This document shows, piece by piece, positions 17,557-26,600 of a stretch of 44,411 bases of DNA; the first letter of the stretch is position 1, and each line of letters begins with the position of its first letter. The notes under the pieces were generated by a model that saw nothing but the letters and a program-made list of their open reading frames with translations, ran no database searches and was not told the origin of the DNA. Made by a program: the position numbers and the translations under genes. The stretch is from Planctomycetales bacterium. Lineage in GTDB: Bacteria; Planctomycetota; Planctomycetia; Isosphaerales; Isosphaeraceae. The stretch covers positions 1-44,411 of the forward strand of contig DAIDHB010000490.1 of the NCBI GenBank assembly GCA_027452145.1. Direction: 5' to 3'.

Positions 17557-19023
17557 GTGCCCCGTCCTGTTAGTCCGCGATGCGTAGACGGCTGGCTCTC
17601 GCGCCTGGGCCTGGCGACCAGCGCGGCCGGATCGGAGCCATCGATGGCGTGCCTGGCCATGCTGGCCGGGCTGACGCAACTCGGCCGTCGGGTGCAGCAT
17701 TTCCGCACCCGGGCGTGCCTGACGGCCCGCGAGTCGGTCGGGCAGGTGACGGGCCTGCCGGGCCGGCATCTGGATTCCTGGCTGATGCCGCAGCCGGTCT
17801 GCCGGCGGCTGTTTGCCCGGGCAGCAGCCGGCGTGGAGCTCTCCGTCATCGAGGGCACGCTCGGAACGCCCGTGGCCGGCGCGAGCGGGCGGTGGTGCGA
17901 GCACCCGGGCGACCTGCGGCCGATCGCCGAGACGCTCGACCTGCCTATCCTGGCGGTCGTCTCCTGCCGCGGGAACGATTCCGGGTCGTTCCATCTGCCG
18001 GCGATCCCCGAACAGGCGGACGCCGTTCTGCTCGATGAGGTTGACGACCCGGCGCTCCTGCCGCGATTCCGGCGGATGATCCACCTGGCCGTGGGGCTGC
18101 CCGTGGTCGGGGCGATCGAGACCCTGCCGGGACTGCGTACCGCCGTCGAGAACCAGCCCGCCGACCGCATGCTGTCGGCCGACATGATCGACGACCTGGC
18201 CGGGGCGTTCCTGAAGCATGCCAACCTCGCGGCCCTCGACGAGCTGGCTCGACGCCGGCCGTTCCCGGCGCCGGCCGTGCGCCGCGACCTCGCGGGCCGG
18301 GGCCGGCGGCGATTCCGCGTCGCCTATGCGCAGGATGAGGCATTCGGCGGATATTTCCCGGATACGATCGAGTCGCTCGAGGCCCTCGGTGCCGACCTCG
18401 TCGAGTTCTCGCCGCTGCGAGACGGCGCGCTGCCCGAGGGCGTCGGCCTGGTGATGATCGGCTGCGGGCTGCCCGACAACCACGCCGAGGAGCTGGCGTC
18501 GAACCACAGCATGATCGCCGCGCTGGGAGAGCACGTCTGCCGGGGGCGGCGGATCTACTCCGAGGGGGGCGGCACGGCCTACCTGGGCCGGCGGATGATC
18601 ATCAACGGCCGTCGATATCCGGGCGCCGGCATCCTGCCATTCGACGCCGAGCTGGTCGACGCCCCGCCACCGCCGGCGCCTGTGACCCGGCAGTTGCTGC
18701 ACGACTCGTGGCTGGGACCGAAAGGCACGGTGGTCCGCGGCTACAAGAGCGGACGGTGGCGATTGATTGCCGGGCTCGAGCGGTTCGAGTGTCCGGCGTG
18801 CTTCGGCGCGCTGTCGGCCGAGGGCGACTGGTTCTTCCACCACCACGCTGTCGGCAGCCTGTTGCACCTGCATCTCGGCGCCCTTCCCGAAGTCGTCGCG
18901 GCCTTCGCCGGCCCGCATCGCCCGTCGCTCAAGCGTCCGACCGCCCGCGGTCTCGCCGATCGCGATGCCGATCGCAACCGCGGATTCGATCGCGGCGACG
19001 ACCGCGAGCCGTCGGATTCCTGA
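17557..19023 (+). CDS. cobyrinate a,c-diamide synthase (CbiA/CobB) homologue with degenerate active sites
   Basis: A 488-residue protein with the two-domain plan of CbiA/CobB, which amidates cobyrinate using ATP and glutamine. Family landmarks are kept: the LDSWLM segment, IEGTLG, the central linker with RVAYAQDEAFGGYF, and a late SLLHLHLGALPEV segment. Both catalytic centres are damaged. The N-terminal P-loop (normally G-T-x-S-G-x-GK-T) reads TSAAGSEPSM at 21-30, without the Lys or Thr. The glutaminase nucleophile motif AECGG reads SEGGG, with Gly337 in the Cys position, and the usual G-H-E-x-H-x-S reads RGYKSGRW. GTG start, GGAGG nine bases upstream. No cobalamin genes are adjacent. I infer a protein that has kept the fold but not the synthase reaction. 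Confidence 0.82.
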   Translation: MPRPVSPRCVDGWLSRLGLATSAAGSEPSMACLAMLAGLTQLGRRVQHFRTRACLTARESVGQVTGLPGRHLDSWLMPQPVCRRLFARAAAGVELSVIEGTLGTPVAGASGRWCEHPGDLRPIAETLDLPILAVVSCRGNDSGSFHLPAIPEQADAVLLDEVDDPALLPRFRRMIHLAVGLPVVGAIETLPGLRTAVENQPADRMLSADMIDDLAGAFLKHANLAALDELARRRPFPAPAVRRDLAGRGRRRFRVAYAQDEAFGGYFPDTIESLEALGADLVEFSPLRDGALPEGVGLVMIGCGLPDNHAEELASNHSMIAALGEHVCRGRRIYSEGGGTAYLGRRMIINGRRYPGAGILPFDAELVDAPPPPAPVTRQLLHDSWLGPKGTVVRGYKSGRWRLIAGLERFECPACFGALSAEGDWFFHHHAVGSLLHLHLGALPEVVAAFAGPHRPSLKRPTARGLADRDADRNRGFDRGDDREPSDS

Positions 19024-19084
19024 AAAGGGAATCGAGCCGGCAGGATCAGGACAGAGGGCGAGGTCGCCCCGATTGCGAAACGCG

Positions 19085-19771
19085 CTACGGCTTCGGGACC
19101 GGGGCGGCGGGGGACACGGCCCACCGGCAAACGGCCTCGCGGGCGAGGAGCGACCCGCGGGCCGCGGCCGGAGCGGTTGCACCGGCCCGGGACATGCGGC
19201 GGGCCAGGAGTTCCCGGGCGCGGGAGAGCCGGCCGGAGACCGTGCCGATGGGCCAGCCGAGTTGCTCGGCGGCTTCCCTGTGGCTGTGGCCTTCGAGCTC
19301 GCAGAGGACGATCGGGACGCGGTACCGCTCGGGCAGGTGGCGGAGCTCGCGGTCGAGCCGGGCGAGACGCTCGTCGCCCTCGGACCGCGCGGGCTCCGCC
19401 GACTCGGACACCTCGGACACCGCGGCTTCCCGCGAACGGCGAAGACCGCGTGTGGCCCTCACCTTGCGGGCGGTCTGCACGGCCACGCCGTTGAGCCATG
19501 AGCCGACCTGGTCCCTGGGCTGAACCGAGGCGGCCTTGCGGACGAGGACAAGAAACGTGGCCTGGAAGGCGTCCTCGGCGTCGTGATGGTGACCCAGCAC
19601 GCGACGGCAAACCCCCCAGACCATCGGACCGTGGCGGCGGACGATGGTCTCGAACGCCGACGCTTCCTGCGCGTCGACGAACAATTCGAGCAACTGGCTG
19701 TCCAGAAGAGCGCCGGCGGCCCCAGTCTCGAAGCGGGCCAGCAGGTTCGGGCTCGGCGTGTCTGTTGTCAT
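19085..19771 (-). CDS. ECF-type RNA polymerase sigma factor
   Basis: A 228-residue sigma factor. ATG 19771 (MTTDTPSPNLL) is used. Region 2 is clear: FETIVRRHGPMVWGVCRRVL then DAEDAFQATFLVLVR, the planctomycete-type ECF signature. Region 4 follows: LPERYRVPIVLCELEGHSHREAAEQLG and GTVSGRLSRARELL, the helix-turn-helix that reads the -35. The last 35 residues are an Ala-rich tail with no domain. Many planctomycete ECF proteins carry a fused C-terminal sensory domain; this one does not, and no anti-sigma gene is adjacent. Targets are unknown. Confidence 0.92.
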   Translation of the reverse strand: MTTDTPSPNLLARFETGAAGALLDSQLLELFVDAQEASAFETIVRRHGPMVWGVCRRVLGHHHDAEDAFQATFLVLVRKAASVQPRDQVGSWLNGVAVQTARKVRATRGLRRSREAAVSEVSESAEPARSEGDERLARLDRELRHLPERYRVPIVLCELEGHSHREAAEQLGWPIGTVSGRLSRARELLARRMSRAGATAPAAARGSLLAREAVCRWAVSPAAPVPKP

Positions 19772-20094
19772 CGGTGCCCGGCTCCCAGCAAACGGCCGCA
19801 ACCTGATTCATCCCGGCCGAGGGACCGCCGAACCGGGCACGCGGAAATGCAATCTGGACCAGGATGGCGACCTCAACCTGCCTGCGTCCGCCGCGTGACC
19901 TGGATTACGATCGGCGTCGATCTCATCTTCACCATATTATTACCCAGTCCCCAGCTATTTCATACACTCTTTCCGGATCGTGCCGAATTTCGACCGGTAC
20001 AATCCTCGACCCATGCCTGGCCGTCGCGACTTCGGGGTCCAAATTCATTCGGAGGGTCGTTCCGGCGATCGGTGGGGCGGTCTTCCCGCGGAGC
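19772..20094. other. intergenic, AT-rich island upstream of the sigma gene
   Basis: About 320 bases without a gene. Positions 19,925-19,975 are notably AT-rich for this window (with ATATTATTA and ATTTCATACAC) and probably include the sigma-factor promoter on the minus strand. I could not assign hexamers with confidence. Confidence 0.4.
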
Positions 20095-20904
20095 TCACCT
20101 CGGACCATCGAGGGTGAGCTGGGCCTCGAGCGATCGGATGGCGTCGCGGAACGAGGTGTTATGGGGCTGGAGACGGGCGGCCCGGCGCAGGGTCTCGAGC
20201 GCCTCGCCGGGTTGATGAAGGTACATCTGACACTGGAACAGCCCGCCGAGCGCGCCGAAGTGATAGGGGTTGAGGCTGATCACGCGCTGGCAGTCGTGTG
20301 CGCTGTCGGCGAAGCGGCCCTGTCTGAAGTAAAGGATCGCCCGCTGGTTGTACGCCTCGGCGAAATCGGGGGCCACGGAGATCAGTCGCGAGACCAGTTC
20401 CTCGGCCCGGCGAAGCTCTCCGCGCTCGGCGACCTCCATCGCCTGGCGGAGGGCCTGGTTGTTCTCGGCCGAGTCGGCGTGGAACCAGATCGACCAGAGG
20501 GATTTCTCGGCGAGGTCGCGGACGCCGGGATCCTCGTCGGCGAGGGCGCGGCCGAGGACCGGGTTGCTGCGGCGATATCCGCCGACCGAGCCGAGGGCCA
20601 TGGCGGCCGCGCGGCGCGTGCTGGCCGACCGGGAACTGGACAGGAGCCGGCCGAGTGCTTCCTCGCCGTAGCGCGCGGCAACGCGGTCGCGGAAGGCGTC
20701 GAGATCCCGGTCGTCGAGGAGCCGCCGAAAATACTCGTTGAGCAGGTCCCCATCGTCCGCCGCGCGGGCGTTGTCGGCGATCCCGGCGCGGCCGAGGCCG
20801 CCGCGCGCGGCGACCGCGCCCGAGAATCCCCAGGCCGTCGCCAGGCCGATCACGACCCAGAGTCCGATCAGCCGGCCGGTCGAGGGAACGGTCGAGTGCG
20901 GCAT
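20095..20904 (-). CDS. membrane-anchored TPR/HEAT-repeat protein
   Basis: A 269-residue protein starting at ATG 20904 (MPHSTVPSTG), with GGAG nine bases upstream. Residues about 10-32 are a hydrophobic anchor or signal. Residues about 60-150 have HEAT-like helical pairs (RRAAAMALGSVGGY, then DEDPGVRDLAEKSLW). From about 155 on, TPR units are visible: AERGELRRAEELVSRLI, APDFAEAYNQRAILYFRQGRFADSAHDCQRVI, LNPYHFGALGGLFQCQMYLHQPGEALETLRRA. It is a protein-interaction scaffold. It is the third gene in the same direction after two STAS genes, with gaps of about 180 and 230 bases, so shared transcription is possible but not shown. Confidence 0.85.
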   Translation of the reverse strand: MPHSTVPSTGRLIGLWVVIGLATAWGFSGAVAARGGLGRAGIADNARAADDGDLLNEYFRRLLDDRDLDAFRDRVAARYGEEALGRLLSSSRSASTRRAAAMALGSVGGYRRSNPVLGRALADEDPGVRDLAEKSLWSIWFHADSAENNQALRQAMEVAERGELRRAEELVSRLISVAPDFAEAYNQRAILYFRQGRFADSAHDCQRVISLNPYHFGALGGLFQCQMYLHQPGEALETLRRAARLQPHNTSFRDAIRSLEAQLTLDGPR

Positions 20905-21086
20905 GGCGAGCGTCTCCCCACGCACGGTCGCCCCGGGATGGGCGGCCGGGCACCTCGGTTCGGAACGGATCGGATCGGTCGCAACGCTGCTTCTCAGGTT
21001 AGCGTCCCGGACGGACTGCGGTCCAGAGCCGAGACGCCGGCGGCCGGCGAGACGGCCGGGCCGGGAGGGAACGAACCTCGGGCCGC

Positions 21087-21446
21087 TCAGTGGAAGGTCT
21101 CGATGGCCGTTCGCTGGTCGCGGTCGATGCTGAAGAGGCGATCGAGGTTGGCCGTGCGGAAGACCTGCTGGATGACCGGGGAGAGCTCGCAGAGGCGGAG
21201 CTTGCCGCTCGACGCCGCCACGCGGCGCTGGAGCAGGATGAGCTTGCTGAGCAGGGTGCTCGAGACGAGGTTGACGTCGGTGAAATCGAGGACCAGTCGG
21301 ATCGGACTGCCGTCGTTCGGCAAGGCGGCCAGAATCTGGTCGGCCACCTCGCGGACGGTGCGTTCGTCGAAGAGCTGTCGGTCGTGGAACCGGATCACCT
21401 GAACGCCGTTGATCTCGTTCACCTGGATCCTGGGAGTGACGGCCAT
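21087..21446 (-). CDS. STAS-domain protein, SpoIIAA-like
   Basis: A 119-residue single-domain STAS protein starting at ATG 21446 (MAVTPRIQVNEING). The switch loop reads LDFTDVNLVSSTLLSKLILL, with Ser in the position phosphorylated in SpoIIAA. The core strands and the C-terminal helix (SPVIQQVFRTANLDRLFSI) are complete. It is close to classical anti-anti-sigma factors in length. A second STAS gene lies upstream. No anti-sigma kinase is adjacent. Confidence 0.88.
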   Translation of the reverse strand: MAVTPRIQVNEINGVQVIRFHDRQLFDERTVREVADQILAALPNDGSPIRLVLDFTDVNLVSSTLLSKLILLQRRVAASSGKLRLCELSPVIQQVFRTANLDRLFSIDRDQRTAIETFH

Positions 21447-21674
21447 CGTTCTGCCCCCGCAAAAAACCCGCGTGCTCGCCCGGAGTGGCGTCCTCGGGAT
21501 CGGCGGCCGGGTGGGCGGAGAGTCGGAAAGCCGCACGACCAGGAGAGAGTGGGACCGCCCGCGATCGCCGGCAGCAATCATCGTCGTTGAGCCCCACCCG
21601 ATCAAGGACAAAGCCGCGAAATCCGCCGGAAGTCGGGCTGCCGCCGCCGACTTGCGTTTGCGGCACCGCCGGGT

Positions 21675-22148
21675 TCAGGAGGGTTCCTGGCCGGAGGACC
21701 TGCGGCGCATCCGCGAGCCCAACCCGGTGCCGGGCGGCGCGGGAAGCCGCTCGGGACGAGGCGCGTCCTTCTCGAGCGGGTCGGGGCCCGGGCGGTCGCG
21801 GATCACGCGCAGCGCGGCCTCGCGATCGGCCTCGAAGCCGAACAGCGATTCCAGCCGGCTGGCGCGGAAGACCTCCGAGACCGTCGGCTCGACGTGGCAA
21901 AAGACGATGCGGCCGCCGTGCTGGCGGATGACTCGCTGGAGCGCCACGAAGTTCCCCAGCGCGGCCGAGCCGGCGAAGCCCACGCCGCTGAGGTCGACCA
22001 CCAATTCGGGCCGGCCGGGACCGCGCAGGTGGCCCTCGACGTGCTTGCGCAGGTCCTGGACCGGCGCGGGGTCGAGCCGCAGGCAGTCCCAGAACTCCGC
22101 CACCAGGATGCCGTCCAGGTTGTGGATCTGTACCGAAGGTTTGAGCAT
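21675..22148 (-). CDS. STAS-domain protein with a basic C-terminal tail
   Basis: A 157-residue protein. The STAS core has the phospho-acceptor loop VVDLSGVGFAGSAALGNFVALQ and the last helix (VSEVFRASRLESLFGF). After about residue 110 a tail of about 45 residues rich in Pro, Arg and Gly follows (RPERLPAPPG), which is not part of the fold. It starts at ATG 22148 with AGGA five bases upstream. It is divergent from the DUF1573 gene and first of three genes in one direction. Confidence 0.85.
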   Translation of the reverse strand: MLKPSVQIHNLDGILVAEFWDCLRLDPAPVQDLRKHVEGHLRGPGRPELVVDLSGVGFAGSAALGNFVALQRVIRQHGGRIVFCHVEPTVSEVFRASRLESLFGFEADREAALRVIRDRPGPDPLEKDAPRPERLPAPPGTGLGSRMRRRSSGQEPS

Positions 22149-22554
22149 CGAAGTCCTGCCGCCGGATTGCCGGTGCAGTGGGAGTTTGGGTGATCTGGAG
22201 GAGCGGGTCGCGACGGGCCGGCCGCCCGGCTGCTCCTTCCCTCCGGGTCAGATGAAGGACCGACGGGTCGTACCGCGAAGGGAGGGCGAGCGGCCGATCC
22301 GGGTCCGACAAATATCCTACGGAACTCGGGGCTGAAGAGCTAGCCGATCGCGCCGGGCGCTCTGCGCGCCGAGGTCCGGCGGTCGGTACAATCCTTGCAA
22401 TCGGTCGGCCGTGCGGGGCGAGCCGGCTCCGGCGATCACCGCCCGGTCGGCTGCGTCCGATCCTCAAATACTGGAAGCATCCGTGTCGTTGTGACGGCCG
22501 CCGGCGCAGGGCGCCCGTCCCGACCGGCAGGATTGGGAGTGGGAGAGGATACCG
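22149..22554. other. divergent intergenic region
   Basis: About 400 bases between the divergent STAS and DUF1573 genes, with no gene. A patch at 22,310-22,325 (AAATATCC) is the most AT-rich part. The ribosome-binding site of the plus-strand gene (AGAGG, seven bases from ATG 22555) is at the right end. Both promoters must lie here; none is clear enough to mark. Confidence 0.4.
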
Positions 22555-23571
22555 ATGGGACGGATCGTGCTCTGTTGCATCGCCTGGTCGGTCATCTTGT
22601 TCGGCAGCTCGTCTGCTTGCCTGGCGCAGTCCGACTGGCTGACGACGGTCTTCCCCGAGCGAGCCTACGACTTCGGCACCGTGGCCCGCGGCTCGCAGAT
22701 TCGCCACGCGTTCCCCATCGTCAACCGCACCAATTCCGAGATCCACATCGCCGACTGGCGGACCAAGTGCGGCTGCACGGACGTGAAGGTCGGCGCCCGG
22801 GTGATCCCGCCGGGCACCCAGACGACCGTCGAGGCGACGATCAACACGACCAACTTCCAGGGGTACAAGCCGTCGGGGCTCACCCTGATCCTCGACCGGC
22901 CGGTGTTCGCCCAGATCGACCTGAACGTCACCTGCTTCATCCGCGGCGACATCGTCATGAGCCCGGGGCAGGTCGATTTCGGCACGCTGCGGCGGTCGAG
23001 CAAGCTTCCGTCGGCATCCCTCGGGCTCACCTATGCCGGCGGCCGATCCGACTGGGACATCGTGCAGATGAAGACCCAGTCCGACAAGGTCAAGGCCGTG
23101 GCGAAGGAGACCGGGCGCACGGCCGACGGCCAGATCCACTGGGAGATCACCGCGACCTTGCAGCCGGGGGTCGCCAACGGCTACTTCAAGGATCAGATCA
23201 CGCTGATCACCAACGACTCGCCGGCGCAGACGATCCCGATCTCGGTGCTGGCCAACGTCCAGAGTGCGGTGTCGGTGACCCCCTCGATCATCAACCTCGG
23301 CCGGGTGCGCCCGGGCGAGACGATCGCGCGGGCCAACCTGCTGCACGTCCGGTCGTCGTCGCCATTCAGCCTCAACAAGGTCTCTGCCACGTCGCCCGAC
23401 CTCGAGGCGCAGGAGGCCCGCCCGGGCGCGGCGGCCGACCACGTGCTGAACCTCAAGCTGAAGGCCCCGGCCGAACCGGGGCCCTTCCACGCCGTGCTCA
23501 AGGTCGAGACCGACATGAAGGACGAGCCCGTCGCGCAGGTCAAGGTCTTCGCGACCGTGGCCCCGCAGTGA
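22555..23571 (+). CDS. secreted DUF1573 protein
   Basis: A 338-residue exported protein. Residues 1-25 are a signal peptide ending at LAQS. The DUF1573 signature is in the first mature domain: YDFGTVARGSQIRHAFPIVNRTNSEI followed by KCGCTDVKV, where the CGC pair is typical. A second Ig-like sandwich starts near 120 (MSPGQVDFGTLRRSSK) and a third near 240 (VSVTPSIINLGRVRPGETI). Planctomycetes carry many such proteins, presumed to be cell-surface or periplasmic. The substrate or partner is unknown. It converges with the giant surface gene, 37 bases away. Confidence 0.9.
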   Translation: MGRIVLCCIAWSVILFGSSSACLAQSDWLTTVFPERAYDFGTVARGSQIRHAFPIVNRTNSEIHIADWRTKCGCTDVKVGARVIPPGTQTTVEATINTTNFQGYKPSGLTLILDRPVFAQIDLNVTCFIRGDIVMSPGQVDFGTLRRSSKLPSASLGLTYAGGRSDWDIVQMKTQSDKVKAVAKETGRTADGQIHWEITATLQPGVANGYFKDQITLITNDSPAQTIPISVLANVQSAVSVTPSIINLGRVRPGETIARANLLHVRSSSPFSLNKVSATSPDLEAQEARPGAAADHVLNLKLKAPAEPGPFHAVLKVETDMKDEPVAQVKVFATVAPQ

Positions 23572-23608
23572 GCCGGGCTCGCGTCCACTGACGGCCCGAG
23601 GCGGCGGC

Positions 23609-26600
23609 TCAACGCCGCCGCTTCGGGAGGACGGCGTCGAGGCTGGCGATCGCCCGGTCGATGAGGCTCGCGGGGTCGTGCTTCGCATGGTCGCTCCACG
23701 CGCCGGCCTGTCGGGCCAGCGCCCTCACCTGGGATCTCGCAACCGCCGCTTCCGCGACGCGCACCTTCGGGGTGGTCGAGCCGGACGTCGGCATCTTCGG
23801 ACGGGCATATCCCGCCGAGAACGGATACGCGGCGAGCGTCCTGGCGGGGTAGGCGGTGAACTGGGCGACGTAGTTCGTGCCCGGCGCGCCGTTGCCCGTG
23901 GGGTAGGACCCGTAGAACCGGCCCGCCAGCGTGTTCCCGGCGACGTCGAATATCCCCGAGGCGAGCACCTGGACCGTGTAATGCCCGGGGTTGAGCACCT
24001 TGCCGCGATTGAACACGACCACCGCCTCGTCGACCGAGGTCGGCGTCGCGCCGTCGATGACGGTGACGCTCGTCGGGACGATCGTCTTGCGGACCGAGAT
24101 CGTGTTGTTCAAGGGCTTCGCCGAGATCTGGTAGCTCGCGCCGTTGGAGAGCGCCGGCAGGGACATGCCGCCCAGGTTGTCCTGGAAGTAGACGTCGAGC
24201 TCGCCGCGGAGCCGGTTGAAGACGATGTCGGTGATGACCGGCGCCGTGGTATCGATCGCGACCGTGCCCAGGCCGAATGAGGCCGTGCCGCCGGCGTTGG
24301 TGGCCGTGGCCGAGACCTGGTACGAGCCCTGGGCCAGCGGCGAGCCGACGACCGTGGCCGACCAGGCGCCGGCATCGTTCGCAACGCCGCTGGCGATCGG
24401 GACGGGCGCGGCGGTCGATCCGGTCGGCGTCGCGTAGACCACGATCACCGCGCCCGGAGTCGCGCCGCCGACGAACGTCGGCGTGGTGACGTTGGTGATC
24501 CCGTCGCTGTTGCTCATGCCCGAGTCGCTCTGCGGGCTGAGCCGGCCCCAGGTGATCATCGGGGCCGTCGGATTCACCGGCGGCGGATCCTTGATCTCGA
24601 CCGGCGCCGATCCGCTGCCGACGACCACGCCCTGCGCGTCGCGGATCGCGACGGTCAGGGTGTAGGTGCCCGGTATCGAATAGTAATGGCCGCTGGTGTT
24701 GACCGAGAAGGCCGAGGCACCCGGGATGCTCGCCGGCGCGAGCGTCGCCGGAACCGTCGGCGACCCGTCGCCGTAATCGACGCTGGCCGAATAGCTGGAG
24801 GCGTCCAGGCCCGGCGAGCCCCGGAAGAACGGCACCGAGACCGTGGCGACCTTCAGCGGGCCGAGCGGGTCCTCGTTGCTCCCCTTGATCCCGGCCGTCA
24901 CGCTGACCGAAGGAGCCTGGGCCGTGGCGCTCAGAGGGATCATCATGCTCTGCCCGGTGCCGACCGCATGGAGCTCGATCGTGCCCGAATACGTCCCCGG
25001 CGCGGCGTAGTTGTGCGTCCCGCTGATGTCGAAGGCGCCGGACACGTTGGGATCGGCGGCGATCGTCGCCCCGCCCAGCGCCGTGCCGTCGCCCCAGTTG
25101 ATCAGGGCACTGTACGCGCCGGGATTCGTCGGACCGTTCGGGTTGGTAAAGACCGCCAGCTCGCCCGAGGCCGAGGTGCCCGCCGTGGCCGCGAACGCCG
25201 TCGTCGAGCCGAGCTGGAGGTCGACGACGTTGACGGACGCGGTCACCCCCGAGACGGGCGCGACCTGGTCGAGCTGGGTCGTCACCGGGACCACGGCCCC
25301 GCCCGCGTTGTTGAGGGTCGAGGTGAAGCTGCCGCCCAGGTCCGTCAGCGTCACGGCGATCAGGTTGCTACCGGCCGCCTGGTAGGTGTGGCTGCCCGAG
25401 ATGATGTACCGCCCCGGCGTCGACGGGTCCGCGGTGATCGTGCCGGTCGTCGGGGCCAGGCCGTCGCCCCAGTTAATCGTCGCGACATAGGAGGATGGAT
25501 TCTCGACCAGGTCGGAGTCCATGAAGATCGCGACCGGGATGTTGACCAGCGGCACCCCGGGCTGGGCAAAGATCGTCGGCGGCGGCGACGGAATGCCCAG
25601 CGTCGGCGCGTGGTTGGTCGTGTAATCCTGGATCGTGCCGATGTTGAGGAAGGCCAGCGACGTGGCGCCCGGGCCGGTGCCGAAGGTGGCCGTCGCCGGT
25701 CCCGAGGGCGTCCCGGGCGTGAGCGCAGCGGGCGAGCCCGTCCCCTGGCTGTTGAGCCTCATCACATCGGGGCCGGCGCCGCCGAAGATCGTGAAGTTGG
25801 ACGAAGTGGTCCCGGCCGCCAGGCCGGCGCCGTTGACCGTGATGGCCTGCGAGCCGGCCCCGCCGTCGATCGCGGTGGAGACCCCCGCCGGGTTGGCCGA
25901 GACGACGAGCGTGTCGTTGCCGCTTCCGAGGTCGACCGCCAGCGTCGTCTGGCCCGTCGCGGCCGTCGAGTTGTTCAGCAGGACGAAGTTGTTGCGGCTG
26001 ACGGGCGTGGCGTCGATGACCACGTTGGTCTTGTTGGTGTAGGCGACCGACTCGAACGTCGGGCTGGGCGACGGGTCGGCGATCAGCGCGTAGCCGGGCG
26101 ACGCAGCGTCGGTCACGGCGATCCCGCCGCCGGTCCTCGGTGCCGTGAAGGTGTAGTTCGTCACGGGCGTCGAGTCGACCGTCGGCGTGAGCTGCGAGAA
26201 CTGGACCCCGCCCTGGAAGACCGGCGTGCCCGACGACCCGCTGGCGAAGAACGAGACATTGCCGCTATTCGGGCCGGTGCTGAGGTAGTTTTCCGAGTCG
26301 AAGATCGGCGCGGTCGATCCCGAGGAGTCCTGGAACGTCAGCGAATCGCCGCCCCCGCCGGCGTTGTACTGGAGCGGGAAGCCGACGGCCGGCGTGCCCG
26401 GTCCCGCGAGGGGATTGCCGTTGACGAAATCCACGGTGAGATTGTCGGCGCCCGTGCCGGTGGACAGCGCGAACGTGCCGATCGCCGACGGGTCGTAGAC
26501 GATCGACGCGCCCGGCGACAGGCCGGACAGCTCGGCCATCGGGCTCGCCGCGACGTGTTGCAGCAGCATCGCGCCGTACGGCGTCATCGCCGCGGAGCCG

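Noticed and set aside
20905..23688. Very long minus-strand frame continuing upstream of the TPR gene
   Set aside because: It crosses two STAS genes and the DUF1573 gene. Only the part from ATG 20904 has domains and a ribosome-binding site.
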